From assembly GCA_934486785.1 (NCBI GenBank), contig CAKSQK010000001.1, positions 248,001 through 312,000 on the forward strand: DNA of 64,000 nt, given 5' to 3'. Below the pieces are notes generated by a model. That model saw only the letters and a program-made list of their open reading frames with translations, was not told the DNA's origin and made no database searches. Below are positions 38,951-46,905 of the stretch, in pieces; position 1 is the first letter of the stretch; each line of letters begins with the position of its first letter. Position numbers and translations under genes: made by a program. The DNA comes from an uncultured Niabella sp. (GTDB taxonomy: Bacteria; Bacteroidota; Bacteroidia; Chitinophagales; Chitinophagaceae).

Positions 38951-39448
38951 TTATTTGCTTTGGCTTGAGTTTGTACCATCTGGGTTTAATACCACTGTTT
39001 GCATTTTTGACCCGTTGATCACATTAAAATGAAAATCCTGCGCCTTATGCTGATTGCCTAAAATTTTTTGCAGGTTCACTGCTACTGTCAGTTCCTTCGC
39101 GGCGTCAAAATCATCATTTGTATTGTCGTATTGCATAACCAGTTGTATGCCCATTGGGTAAGATTCCTGGATCAGGCCGTTCCATATAAACCGGTATGCC
39201 TCTGCGCTGCCGCCGCCTTTTACTTTTACTTCTAGTATTTCATTTTTTCTCACCACCTCCCTGATCTCAAAAACATTTGTTGCACTTCTTTCCTTTAAGG
39301 TAGCTGCAAACAGCTTTTTATCCATCATAAGGTTGGTTTCCATCTTGTAAGGTTGTGCATCGGCATTGTTATCTTTCTGGCAGGAAGTAAAAAGAACGGC
39401 CACGCAGGCCACTGCCAATAATACCGGTAAAAGTTTTTTTGTCTTCAT
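38951..39448 (-). CDS. Lipoprotein of unknown function, paralogue 1 of a tandem pair
   Basis: The 165-residue product has a signal ending at FTSCQKD and mature sequence close to its neighbour: VKVKGGGSAEAYRFIWNG, ELTVAVNLQKILGNQHKAQD and FNVINGSKMQTVVLNPDGT. About half of the residues look identical between the two. The family is not one I know. A predicted ECF promoter lies 40-70 bp upstream, so the pair is a likely target of the adjacent sigma factor. Confidence 0.78.
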   Translation of the reverse strand: MKTKKLLPVLLAVACVAVLFTSCQKDNNADAQPYKMETNLMMDKKLFAATLKERSATNVFEIREVVRKNEILEVKVKGGGSAEAYRFIWNGLIQESYPMGIQLVMQYDNTNDDFDAAKELTVAVNLQKILGNQHKAQDFHFNVINGSKMQTVVLNPDGTNSSQSK

Positions 39449-39488
39449 GTTTTAGCGTTTTTATTTTTTTATAAATGGCTTTTTTTAA

Positions 39489-39518
39489 TAAAACACCTGC
39501 AGGGGTGCAATTGCTACA
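39489..39518 (-). promoter_or_regulatory. Predicted ECF sigma promoter, lipoprotein pair
   Basis: On the minus strand TGTAGC (39518-39513) and GTTTTA (39494-39489) are 18 bp apart. TGTAGC ends 64 bp before the start codon at 39448. Confidence 0.6.
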
Positions 39519-39533
39519 ATCGCTGTAATTATT

Positions 39534-40718
39534 TTAAAACAGCAGCCTGATCCTGATGCCGGAATTGAGCAGGTTTATTTTATCGTTTTGCAGGTTGCCT
39601 ACGGGTATTTTCACAAACGGCTCCAGCAGTATTTTCTTATCGCTGTAAAATTTGTATTGCCTGCCAATGGCCAGGTTGATGTAACCTAAATTGCTGCGTC
39701 CTCTAAAGTCGGTATCAGTGCTTTTTTCGCTGAATTGCGTTTCCACCACGTTAAACACCGCAAGAGATTCGCCGCTTACGGGATCTGTGCTGAAGCTTTC
39801 CTGTAATGCTTTTGATGTGAACTCGTACACCTTGTTTTCTTTTAAAACAGCCAGTGCCGAAACGCCCACCGCCGCGTACCAGCCGTTATCTCTTTCATAA
39901 ATGATTGAAAGCGGTATGTCAAGCGCTTTAATTACCGATTGCGCGCCGGTCATGCTGGTATCTTCAGATACCTGTACAGCATCTACTTTATGAATGGCCC
40001 TCATGCTGGAATAAGACAGCCCTGTTGCCAGCCTGATCCTTTTTGAAATTTCATATTGCGTAGATATACCAACCCCTACATTGATGCGGTCTGAAACAAC
40101 TGCCGGGTTAAGCTCCACACCAAATTTCCACCGGCCCGCATGATCATTGTTTTTTGCCAGGTAATCAATATCTGCCGCGGGCGGCGCTGTTTCCCGTTGC
40201 CTGGGCAATGTTTCGGAAGGCCGTGTAGTAATAGCATTTTTAACAGCTATGGTGTCAGCTACAACAACAGGCGCAGGATTTACATGCTTTATTTCATTCG
40301 TTATTACCTGTGCCTGCAACGGCACGTGGGTGTATTCAGGCATTGCAATAACAGGTTTTGGAATGTTTGCAAACCCTGCCCTTTTGTGCGCTGTATCTGC
40401 CGGCGTGCTAACAACGGCATCGCCAGGTTGTACAGGGCTCGTTCTGTTCTTTTGTATTTTTCCGGCCATGCTTTTATCTGCCGGTTGGGGTTGATGAAAA
40501 AAGTTAACAGCAAGCAAAATAAGTATTACCGCGGCTGCCGCCGTGGCTGCATACCTCCACAGCGGGATCAGTTTTGCCTCCTGCTTTTGGTCCAGCCTGC
40601 TGAGCTCTTTGGCATACTGCTCCTGGAAACTTTCCCACATGCCCTCTTCGTACGGGATCTCGTGGTCAAGAAGCCTGTCCTTAACGCTGTTTATAATTTT
40701 ATGTTCTTCATTACCCAT
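39534..40718 (-). CDS. Membrane-anchored protein with beta-barrel-like C-terminus, ECF partner
   Basis: The 394-residue product has three parts. Residues 1-47 are a soluble N-terminus (VKDRLLDHEIPYEEGMWESF) like that of short anti-sigma factors. Residues about 49-66 are one membrane helix (YAATAAAAVILILLAVNFF). A Pro/Thr-rich linker (about 75-185) follows, and residues about 195-394 read like an outer-membrane beta-barrel (KFGVELNPAVVSDRINVGVG, GYINLAIGRQYKFY). The start codon is 2 bp after the sigma factor stop, so the two are translated together. A regulator of the sigma factor is the natural guess, but no known anti-sigma domain is recognised with certainty. Confidence 0.65.
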   Translation of the reverse strand: MGNEEHKIINSVKDRLLDHEIPYEEGMWESFQEQYAKELSRLDQKQEAKLIPLWRYAATAAAAVILILLAVNFFHQPQPADKSMAGKIQKNRTSPVQPGDAVVSTPADTAHKRAGFANIPKPVIAMPEYTHVPLQAQVITNEIKHVNPAPVVVADTIAVKNAITTRPSETLPRQRETAPPAADIDYLAKNNDHAGRWKFGVELNPAVVSDRINVGVGISTQYEISKRIRLATGLSYSSMRAIHKVDAVQVSEDTSMTGAQSVIKALDIPLSIIYERDNGWYAAVGVSALAVLKENKVYEFTSKALQESFSTDPVSGESLAVFNVVETQFSEKSTDTDFRGRSNLGYINLAIGRQYKFYSDKKILLEPFVKIPVGNLQNDKINLLNSGIRIRLLF

Positions 40719-40720
40719 GT

Positions 40721-41290
40721 TTAGTTCATTATTGTACGGTACAGGCTTTTCAGCTTTTCTTTTGCCCTGGTTAAATATACCCTGCTGGAGCTTGGCGATA
40801 TACCAAGCAGCTCTGCAATCTCATCATGGGTGAACCCTTCAATTTCATACAACATAAAAACATTTTTGTACGCGGGGTTTAAACTATTAATGAGCTTTAA
40901 CAGGTACTCTTCGTGAAAAACATCCTGCACCGTGGCGCTATGCATTTTGCTGCGCTCCTCGCACAACTCTTCATGCATGTTTATCTTTTTATGCTTTCTT
41001 ATTTCGTTCAGCGCAGTACGAACGGTTATTTTCGCCATCCAGCCCTTGAGCATTTTATTGACGTTCGGCCAATCATTGCATGTAAACGTGTGGAGATTGG
41101 AAAAAATTTTCATGAAACTGTCATTTACGATCATACATGCCGTATCGCGGTCAGCAACATAACGCAGGGCCACGCCCATAAGATACCCCCAGTAATGCTT
41201 GTAAAAGCGTACCCTGAACTTATCTCCAAGATTTTTCCAGTCCTTAGATAAAAGTTCCAATAACTCAGTCTCATTTGTCAGTTTCTCCAC
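40721..41290 (-). CDS. ECF RNA polymerase sigma factor
   Basis: The 189-residue protein has sigma region 2 (DTACMIVNDSFMKIFSNL) and region 4 (VFMLYEIEGFTHDEIAELLG, then SSSRVYLTRAKEKLKSLY). Region 3 is absent, as in ECF sigmas. The next gene, 2 bp downstream, encodes a membrane protein that may control it. The promoter region holds a TGTAGC-N18-GTTTAA element also found before three other genes of the cluster, which suggests that it transcribes itself and its neighbours. Confidence 0.9.
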   Translation of the reverse strand: MEKLTNETELLELLSKDWKNLGDKFRVRFYKHYWGYLMGVALRYVADRDTACMIVNDSFMKIFSNLHTFTCNDWPNVNKMLKGWMAKITVRTALNEIRKHKKINMHEELCEERSKMHSATVQDVFHEEYLLKLINSLNPAYKNVFMLYEIEGFTHDEIAELLGISPSSSRVYLTRAKEKLKSLYRTIMN

Positions 41291-41342
41291 GAAAAGCTTT
41301 AAGTACGCGAATTCTTTATCAATTTTTTTTATTCTGTATAGC

Positions 41343-41372
41343 TTAAACGCACTTTTAATTAAAAACGCTACA
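41343..41372 (-). promoter_or_regulatory. Predicted autoregulatory ECF promoter
   Basis: On the minus strand TGTAGC (41372-41367) and GTTTAA (41348-41343) are 18 bp apart, and TGTAGC ends 76 bp before the sigma factor start. An 11-bp inverted copy (CTGTAGCGTTT) lies at 41415-41425 facing the divergent gene. Confidence 0.6.
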
Positions 41373-41415
41373 GAAAAACAGGTACTTTTTTCTAACCTAA
41401 AAAAAATTGCCGGGC

Positions 41416-41445
41416 TGTAGCGTTTACGGGCATTGCCGTGTTTTG
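41416..41445 (+). promoter_or_regulatory. Predicted ECF promoter, divergent DUF4397 gene
   Basis: TGTAGC (41416-41421) and GTTTTG (41440-41445) are 18 bp apart, with TGTAGC ending 67 bp before the start codon at 41489. Confidence 0.6.
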
Positions 41446-41488
41446 GCTTACGAAAACTTTTTTATTCACAGTAAATCAAAAAAACTTT

Positions 41489-42199
41489 ATGAAAGTACTT
41501 TTAACGAAAACCTCTAAACTGTTTTTATCAGCAGCAATCCTACTGTCGCTTGTAGCCACCACAGGGTGCGATAAAGACGATGACACACCGCCACCAGCAA
41601 AAAAATATGGTAAGATTGCATTACTGAATGCAGCTTTTGGCGCTGACTCTATCAATTTTTTAATTGAAAACAAAAAAGTAAACAACAAATTAATTGGCTA
41701 TTCTGACAGCCTCAACTATGTAGACATAGTGGCGGGCCAGCCTTCGGTTGAGATTAAAGGGAAAGATGATAAGTCGCTCGTTAAAAAAACGCTTGAAACT
41801 GCTGAGAATAAAAATTATTCGCTGCTGGTTGCCAATTCTACCGATGGCAAAACCTTTGAGGTGGTGCAGGTAAACGATGACCTTGCAGCGCCCGGCGAGA
41901 ACAAAGTAAAGATCAGGTTTATACACCTTTCGCCTGATGTAAGCAAACTGCACCTGATTTCAGGCACCGACACCAAACAGTTTGAAAACGTGGCCTACAA
42001 AAGCGCCAGCGCTTACAAAGAGCTGGACGCGCAAAAAATAACGTTTAAAATTACCAACCCGGATGACAATGCCGTGCTGGCCACCCTTACAGACCTTGAC
42101 CTGGTAAAAGGTAAAATTTATACCATTTGGGTAAGCGGGTTGAAAGAAACAACTGATAACAGTAAAAAAATACAGGCGAACGTTTTTGCTAATAGGTAA
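41489..42199 (+). CDS. DUF4397-domain lipoprotein
   Basis: Starting at 41489 (MKVLLTKTSKLFLSAAILL) gives 236 residues with a lipobox ending in ATTGC; the frame is open upstream but would hide the signal. The DUF4397 pattern is seen in KIALLNAAFGADSINFLI, SLNYVDIVAGQPSVEI and KIRFIHLSPDVSKLHL. It is a paralogue of the lipoprotein at 36840-37523. It is divergent from the ECF sigma gene and has the shared predicted promoter. The function of the domain is unknown. Confidence 0.8.
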   Translation: MKVLLTKTSKLFLSAAILLSLVATTGCDKDDDTPPPAKKYGKIALLNAAFGADSINFLIENKKVNNKLIGYSDSLNYVDIVAGQPSVEIKGKDDKSLVKKTLETAENKNYSLLVANSTDGKTFEVVQVNDDLAAPGENKVKIRFIHLSPDVSKLHLISGTDTKQFENVAYKSASAYKELDAQKITFKITNPDDNAVLATLTDLDLVKGKIYTIWVSGLKETTDNSKKIQANVFANR

Positions 42200-42232
42200 G
42201 TAAAGCAAAGCTCCTGAAACACCAAGAAAAGA

Positions 42233-42256
42233 AGCTGCACTTTGTGCGGCTTTTTT
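42233..42256 (+). terminator. Terminator of the DUF4397 gene
   Basis: AGCTGCAC and GTGCGGCT form a stem with a 3-nt loop, followed by T6, 33 bp after the stop codon. Confidence 0.85.
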
Positions 42257-42552
42257 GTATGGGTAGCAGCTATGGTAAAAAAACTGTCCATCCCTTTCAA
42301 TGTATTTGCTGTAGCTACAGACTTAAGGACGGAAAAGCAACAAGTATTTTCTTATTTTAATTTTATTATCAGTAATAATAGGTGCTTTAAATTCCTGTTA
42401 TGTTATCAACCGAAACAATAATAAAACAATTAATCAAATACACATGCAAGGTCAAACCGCATAATTTTTTGCCTTTTCTATATTATCCAAAGGTCATTCA
42501 AAATTGTCCATCCAAATGGATATGGTTTCAATTTTACAGGATGGTTTATACT

Positions 42553-42723
42553 ATGAAAAAACAATCACAAGGCAAAATTACATGTCGGGTAGAAAAGATA
42601 TCGCTCAATGGCATTGAGAAATACTCACTGGAATTTTTTGATGAAGTACATACTTTTAGCCGATTAAATATTGAGGTATTATTAAAAGGAAGGAAAATAG
42701 AAATTGAGGTATGGCCGTTTTAA
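42553..42723 (+). CDS. Hypothetical short protein
   Basis: A 56-residue frame starts at ATG 42553 and reads KKQSQGKITCRVEKISLN, then KYSLEFFDEVHTFSRLN and ends in EIEVWPF. The alternation of strands looks protein-like but no family is recognised. The frame is open further upstream (to 42400), where the composition is less convincing. The remaining bases 42257-42552 hold nothing else that I can support, apart from the palindrome CTGTAGCTACAG at 42309-42320. Confidence 0.3.
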   Translation: MKKQSQGKITCRVEKISLNGIEKYSLEFFDEVHTFSRLNIEVLLKGRKIEIEVWPF

Positions 42724-42850
42724 ATGTATTGTCATAGGCTAAATAGAAAGTCACTAATGAGCGGCAAAACAAATTTTGCTAAAGTCCTGTCATCACATAA
42801 TATTCGTTAAAAAATCATTTACTTGCTGAATCTTATGAACTGAAAACAAA

Positions 42851-42874
42851 AAAGAGTTACATGCCGTAACTCTT
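42851..42874 (-). terminator. Terminator of tRNA-Met
   Basis: AAAGAGTTAC and GTAACTCTTT form a hairpin with a 4-nt loop; on the minus strand it is followed by a T-run. It lies 8 bp past the 3' end of the tRNA. Confidence 0.75.
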
Positions 42875-42882
42875 TACTTTTG

Positions 42883-42956
42883 TGGTCCCACCTGGGCTCG
42901 AACCAGGGACCCCCTGATTATGAGTCAGGTGCTCTAACCGGCTGAGCTATAGGACC
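42883..42956 (-). tRNA. tRNA-Met (anticodon CAT)
   Basis: The 74-nt minus-strand gene folds as a cloverleaf: acceptor GGTCCTA/TGGGACC, D-arm AGCTCAGCCGGTTAGAGC, anticodon arm CCTGACTCATAATCAGG and T-arm with GGTTCGAGCCC. CCA is not encoded. The GGGGTC variable region fits elongator Met better than tRNA-Ile2 with the same anticodon, but the two are not fully separable by eye. Confidence 0.93.
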
Positions 42957-43101
42957 AGCTGCTGACGCAGCAAACTATCTTTAAAAAAACGTAACCGGTT
43001 TTGTTTTTGGGTTGGCAAATTTAAAGAAATTAACCAATAACCAATCAATTACAGCTAAAATATTAATTCAGGTATTAACCTATTTTTAACCCAAAGACAA
43101 A

Positions 43102-43109
43102 TATATTTG
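43102..43109 (+). promoter_or_regulatory. Bacteroidota -7 box (TATATTTG)
   Basis: TATATTTG fits TAnnTTTG and ends 18 bp before the start codon of the outer-membrane protein gene at 43128. Confidence 0.45.
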
Positions 43110-43127
43110 CGCAGTTTAAACTTTTTT

Positions 43128-43913
43128 ATGAAGAAAATAATACTGTTTTCGGCTTTGTACCTGGCTGCCGGCTATGCCTTTGCGCAGGTGGATACCTTGC
43201 CTGCCAATGTACCAGAGCTAAAAGTGGCAGAAACCACGGTTCCCAAACAAAAAAGAAAATACGACCTGAGCAAAAGGCCCAATGACCATTTTTTATTGCA
43301 AATAGGCTACACGCAGTGGCTGGGCCAGCCAGACAGTATTAATACAAAAGGTTTTTCCAGGAGCATCAATACCTACTTCATGTTCGATTTTCCATTTAAA
43401 ACCACACCGCAGCTAAGCGCCGCCATTGGTTTGGGAGTGGGGTCAGACCATATTATTTTTGACAAAGACTATCCTGATGTAAAAGGCCAGACCAACACGC
43501 TGAGGTTCAATTACAGAACCACCAGCCCCGATACCACGTACTTTAAAAAAACCAAACTGGCCACTTCTTACCTTGAAGCGCCGGTTGAGCTGCGCTATGT
43601 AAGCAATCCTGAGCAGAGCGATAAAAGCTTCAAATTTGCCGTGGGTGTAAAAGTGGGCACCATGATAAAGGCCGGTACACGCGCCCGCAAACCTTTGTAT
43701 CTTGATGACGGCGAAGAAAAACAACTGAGTGATTATACGCTAAAAGAAGCCAGCAAAAGATATTTTAATACCACGCGTATTGTGGGCACCGCGCGCATAG
43801 GCTTTGGGCATTTTACGGTTTTTGGCACCTACCAGTTTACCAATTTGCTGAAAGATGGTGTGGGGCCTGAGCTGAGGCCATTTACAGTGGGCCTGAGCAT
43901 TGGTGGCCTGTAA
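43128..43913 (+). CDS. Putative outer-membrane beta-barrel protein
   Basis: The ATG at 43128 gives 261 residues with a clear signal peptide (ALYLAAGYAFAQ). After a short polar linker (KQKRKYDLSKRP) the sequence alternates strands and turns: HFLLQIGYTQWLG, INTYFMFDFPFKT, LSAAIGLGVGSDHI, RIGFGHFTVFGTYQF and the C-terminal PFTVGLSIGGL. This fits an OMP_b-brl-type outer-membrane protein. The function is unknown. The gene is alone, between tRNA-Met and a terminator. Confidence 0.7.
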   Translation: MKKIILFSALYLAAGYAFAQVDTLPANVPELKVAETTVPKQKRKYDLSKRPNDHFLLQIGYTQWLGQPDSINTKGFSRSINTYFMFDFPFKTTPQLSAAIGLGVGSDHIIFDKDYPDVKGQTNTLRFNYRTTSPDTTYFKKTKLATSYLEAPVELRYVSNPEQSDKSFKFAVGVKVGTMIKAGTRARKPLYLDDGEEKQLSDYTLKEASKRYFNTTRIVGTARIGFGHFTVFGTYQFTNLLKDGVGPELRPFTVGLSIGGL

Positions 43914-43938
43914 AGTACATAACAACTCATTTATAATA

Positions 43939-43965
43939 AACCCCGCCCATTTACCAAGCGGGGTT
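43939..43965. terminator. Bidirectional terminator
   Basis: AACCCCGC (43939-43946) pairs with GCGGGGTT (43958-43965), between an outer-membrane protein gene and a convergent TPR gene. Confidence 0.8.
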
Positions 43966-44065
43966 TTATTTATTGCTGATGCTGATGCCGAAGCTGATTT
44001 TTTCTGCGTTATCTGCGATGTATTTTCAGCTCCGATGTTTCTGCTGGAAGAATTGTTAGCCGGCA

Positions 44066-44716
44066 TTAACCCGGCATGCGCGAAATATATTTTTCTATTT
44101 GTTTGAGCTGATCCACAATTTGCGGTGTTGTAGGCTTACAGGCTTTGGCCTTTCTAAAAAAATCCTTTGCCGCCCTAAACTCCCGCTTGTTCATCATAAT
44201 GCTGCACATTTGCAGGTAAGCCGCTGCTTCATTTTCCTTATCGGGCAAGCCTTTTCTTAAAGCCTGCCTGATGTAGCTTTCGCCCTGCCTGTTGTTGTTT
44301 TTTTGAATGGCCAGCATGCCCATTTGCAACAAACTGGCGCCTTCGGCTTCTTTTACCGGCATACCCAGGTCCAGGCCTTTTTTCATCATCACTTCTGCAT
44401 GATCAAAATCCTGTTTGCTCATGGCTATATTGCCTTTCAGCGTGTAGTAAACAGAGCGGATGGGCTTATAAAGCAGGTTGGGATATTTAATAGAATTCAA
44501 AACCTTTTCCGCCCCTTCAAGATCGCCCTCTTCCATATAATCCTGTATCAGGCGCAGCGGCCCAAAAAAGAAATGGCCAAACAGCAAAATAGCGCCCACA
44601 AGGTATAGCGGGAAAGCAGGCCAGAAACCCGCAGCGTAATTGACATACGCGCCAACCACGATAAGAATGATTGAAATAATTAACCTGTACCGGATTATAA
44701 AATTATAAGCTTTCAT
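44066..44716 (-). CDS. TPR-repeat membrane protein
   Basis: The 216-residue protein has two membrane helices at the N-terminus (LIISIILIVVGAYVNYAA and FPLYLVGAILLFGHFFFG). Helical TPR-like repeats follow from about residue 60: YMEEGDLEGAEKVLNSI, LKGNIAMSKQDFDHAEVMMK and MNKREFRAAKDFFRKA. It probably holds a protein complex at the inner membrane. I do not recognise a named family. Confidence 0.75.
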   Translation of the reverse strand: MKAYNFIIRYRLIISIILIVVGAYVNYAAGFWPAFPLYLVGAILLFGHFFFGPLRLIQDYMEEGDLEGAEKVLNSIKYPNLLYKPIRSVYYTLKGNIAMSKQDFDHAEVMMKKGLDLGMPVKEAEGASLLQMGMLAIQKNNNRQGESYIRQALRKGLPDKENEAAAYLQMCSIMMNKREFRAAKDFFRKAKACKPTTPQIVDQLKQIEKYISRMPG

Positions 44717-44825
44717 TATTCAATTTATTTTAGGGCGCAAAGATAGGGCTTCGTAAGCTGATGCCGGAACCCGCACGGTAATTGATGGCGCACATTAACA
44801 GCAGGGCTTTGCCTGGTTATACCAT

Positions 44826-45281
44826 TCAGTTATGCCTTTCGTTGATCTTATCCAGTAAATCGCTTAGCTGTATGGCTTCCGCCTCTGAAAGGTTGCCGAG
44901 GAAATAAGTTAGCTCATCTTCAATACCATCCAGGTTTTGCAACAGTTGCAATCCTTTATCAGTAATGGTTACATCCACAAGGCGGTTATCGCCCGGCGAT
45001 ACTTTTTTGGATACCAGCTTTTTTAATATCAGCCTGTCTACAATACGGCTTGTGTCGCTCATCCTGTCCATCATGCGCTCCCGTATTTGCATGGTAGAAA
45101 GAGGATGGGGCATGCTGCCACGTAAAATGCGCAATATATTGTATTGCTGTGGGGTAAGGTCCTGCTGCTTAAATATATCTTTTAAATAGGTTTTTAATAA
45201 ACTGTTGGTATACATTAAATTTATTGCCAGTTTATGGTACGCATGCTTAAATTTCCGCTGGTTTATACTTTCTTCTATTGG
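44826..45281 (-). CDS. MarR-family transcriptional regulator
   Basis: The start at 45281 gives 151 residues; the frame is open for 28 more, but that part lacks the family's look. The winged helix reads LTPQQYNILRILRGS, STMQIRERMMDRMSDTSRIV and the wing SPGDNRLVDVTITDKG. The gene is divergent from an aldo/keto reductase, with about 130 bp between the two starts. That arrangement often means that the regulator controls the neighbour, which here is inference. Confidence 0.88.
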   Translation of the reverse strand, partial: PIEESINQRKFKHAYHKLAINLMYTNSLLKTYLKDIFKQQDLTPQQYNILRILRGSMPHPLSTMQIRERMMDRMSDTSRIVDRLILKKLVSKKVSPGDNRLVDVTITDKGLQLLQNLDGIEDELTYFLGNLSEAEAIQLSDLLDKINERHN

Positions 45282-45412
45282 CATATCAGCTTTCGGTTGG
45301 GTTCTTACCAAAGGTAGGCAATTGCCCCCTTTATTCAAAAGAGGCTTGTTTTTTGCGTGTATCATTAGCCGGTTTGGCGCAATTTGTTGATTGAACTTAA
45401 GAAACTGATTAT

Positions 45413-46306
45413 ATGAAGTACAGAACCCTGCTTAAAACAGGCATGCAGGTATCAGAAATTGGCTTTGGCTGCATGTCATTAGGCAAGAATGATGAAGCCG
45501 CAAGCATAAGGCTGGTGCAGGAAGCGCTGGATGCAGGCATTAACTATTTTGATACGGCTGATATTTATGATGGCGGCGCCAATGAAGAACTGGCAGGCAA
45601 AGCGCTGGCCGGGCATCGCAAAAAAATAATACTGGCCACCAAGGTAGGCAACGTGATCAAACCCGGCGGTGGTAAAGGTTTTGACTGGGATCCTTCAAAA
45701 CAACACATCCTCCGCTCAGTGGAGGGTAGCTTAAAGCGGTTGCAAACAGATCATATTGATCTTTACCAGTTGCATGGCGGAACGATAAACGACCCGATTG
45801 ATGAAACCATCGAAGCATTTGAAATACTAAAACAGCAGGGCAAAATATTGCACTATGGTATCAGCAGCATCCGGCCCAACGTGATCAGGGAATATGTGAA
45901 GCGCTCAGGCATGGTAAGCGTGATGACACAATACAGCCTGCTTGACCGCCGGCCCGAAGAAGAAGTGCTGGACCTGTTGCAGGAGAACAACATTGGCGTA
46001 ATGGCGCGCGGCGTACTGGCACAGGGTTTACTGGTAAACAAACCACCGAAAGAATACCTGCAGCACAGCGAGCCGGCCGTAAACCGCGCCAGGGAAGCAT
46101 TGGCTGCCATTACTGGTGCAACGGAACAAAACACCGGTGCGGCCATAGGTTTTGTGTTACAACATAAAGCTATCACAAGCGCAGTGATTGGTTTTAGAAC
46201 AAGCGCACAATTAAAAAATGCACTTGTGCCTTTTACATTATCAAATGAGGAGCTGGCAATACTTCAAAATGCTGTTCCTGCAAAAACGTACGGGGAGCAC
46301 AGGTAA
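45413..46306 (+). CDS. Aldo/keto reductase
   Basis: The 297-residue protein is a TIM-barrel NADPH-dependent oxidoreductase. The catalytic tetrad is visible: D and Y in FDTADIYDGGANEELAGKAL, K in ILATKVGNV, and H in YQLHGG. The C-terminal NADPH region reads SAVIGFRTSAQLKNAL. It is encoded next to a divergent MarR regulator. The substrate is unknown. Confidence 0.9.
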   Translation: MKYRTLLKTGMQVSEIGFGCMSLGKNDEAASIRLVQEALDAGINYFDTADIYDGGANEELAGKALAGHRKKIILATKVGNVIKPGGGKGFDWDPSKQHILRSVEGSLKRLQTDHIDLYQLHGGTINDPIDETIEAFEILKQQGKILHYGISSIRPNVIREYVKRSGMVSVMTQYSLLDRRPEEEVLDLLQENNIGVMARGVLAQGLLVNKPPKEYLQHSEPAVNRAREALAAITGATEQNTGAAIGFVLQHKAITSAVIGFRTSAQLKNALVPFTLSNEELAILQNAVPAKTYGEHR

Positions 46307-46366
46307 GATTTAAACTATATTATATGATTGTTAATTATATGTCTGGCTATGGTCGTAAAAATTTAA

Positions 46367-46510
46367 ATTGAACTAACTTCCTCTACGCTTTATCGGTTAA
46401 ACTCGTTGAACCTAAAGCTGAAACCCAAAATCTGGAAACCAGACCAGCAGATCAATGTAGACGGAAGGACCGTGTACCTTTGGACCGTTCCGGCCAAACA
46501 AACTAAGTAA
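46367..46510 (+). pseudogene. Possible 3' remnant of a lost gene
   Basis: The stretch 46307-46612 holds no full gene. One frame (46367-46510, ending in TAA) reads STLYRLNSLNLKLKPKIW, then INVDGRTVYLWTVPAKQTK. It looks like the C-terminus of a real protein, perhaps with a LysM-like end, but it has no start codon and a stop lies directly upstream. It is a weak call based on the look of the translation. Confidence 0.25.
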
Positions 46511-46567
46511 GCCATATGCTGTAAACAAAATAGTTTTTTATGCACGGAAATTTTTTCAATAATAGCA

Positions 46568-46595
46568 TTTGATAATAGAAATATCCTTATTTTTG
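46568..46595 (+). promoter_or_regulatory. Promoter of tRNA-Asn (TTTG and TATTTTTG boxes)
   Basis: TTTG at 46568-46571 and TATTTTTG at 46588-46595 fit the Bacteroidota -33 and -7 boxes with a 16-bp spacer. The tRNA starts 18 bp after the second box. Confidence 0.5.
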
Positions 46596-46612
46596 CCGCC
46601 CTAAAGGGAAAT

Positions 46613-46686
46613 TCCTCCTTAGCTCAGTTGGTTAGAGCATCTGACTGTTAATCAGAGGGTCGCTGGTTCAAGTCCAGCAGGGGGAG
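46613..46686 (+). tRNA. tRNA-Asn (anticodon GTT)
   Basis: The 74-nt gene folds as a cloverleaf: acceptor TCCTCCT/AGGGGGA, D-arm AGCTCAGTTGGTTAGAGC, anticodon arm TCTGACTGTTAATCAGA and T-arm CTGGTTCAAGTCCAG. The discriminator base is G and CCA is not encoded. Confidence 0.95.
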
Positions 46687-46697
46687 CTTAAAAAAAA

Positions 46698-46730
46698 GAG
46701 TTGTGAAGTACTTCACAACTCTTTTTTTTT
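46698..46730 (+). terminator. Terminator of tRNA-Asn
   Basis: A perfect palindrome, GAGTTGTGAAGT joined to its reverse complement (46698-46721), is followed by a run of nine T. Confidence 0.85.
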
Positions 46731-46905
46731 ATTTTACTACTAAAAATGCGACTATAAATCTGGTGATTAAAAGAATACGACTAACAAAAAAAAGAAAAAC
46801 AAAAAGGAGAGAAGCAAAGCCCCATTACGACTTATGTTTTAAGGCTTAGCCCTATTATTTTACAACAACACCGCTACAATGATTTGTAATTATTCTAATA
46901 GAAAA

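Noticed and set aside
42309..42320. CTGTAGCTACAG as a fifth ECF promoter
   Set aside because: It contains TGTAGC but lacks GTTT 18 bp downstream and is palindromic.
42883..42956. tRNA-Ile2 (CAT, lysidine-modified)
   Set aside because: The arms fit elongator tRNA-Met better, though the anticodon alone cannot decide.
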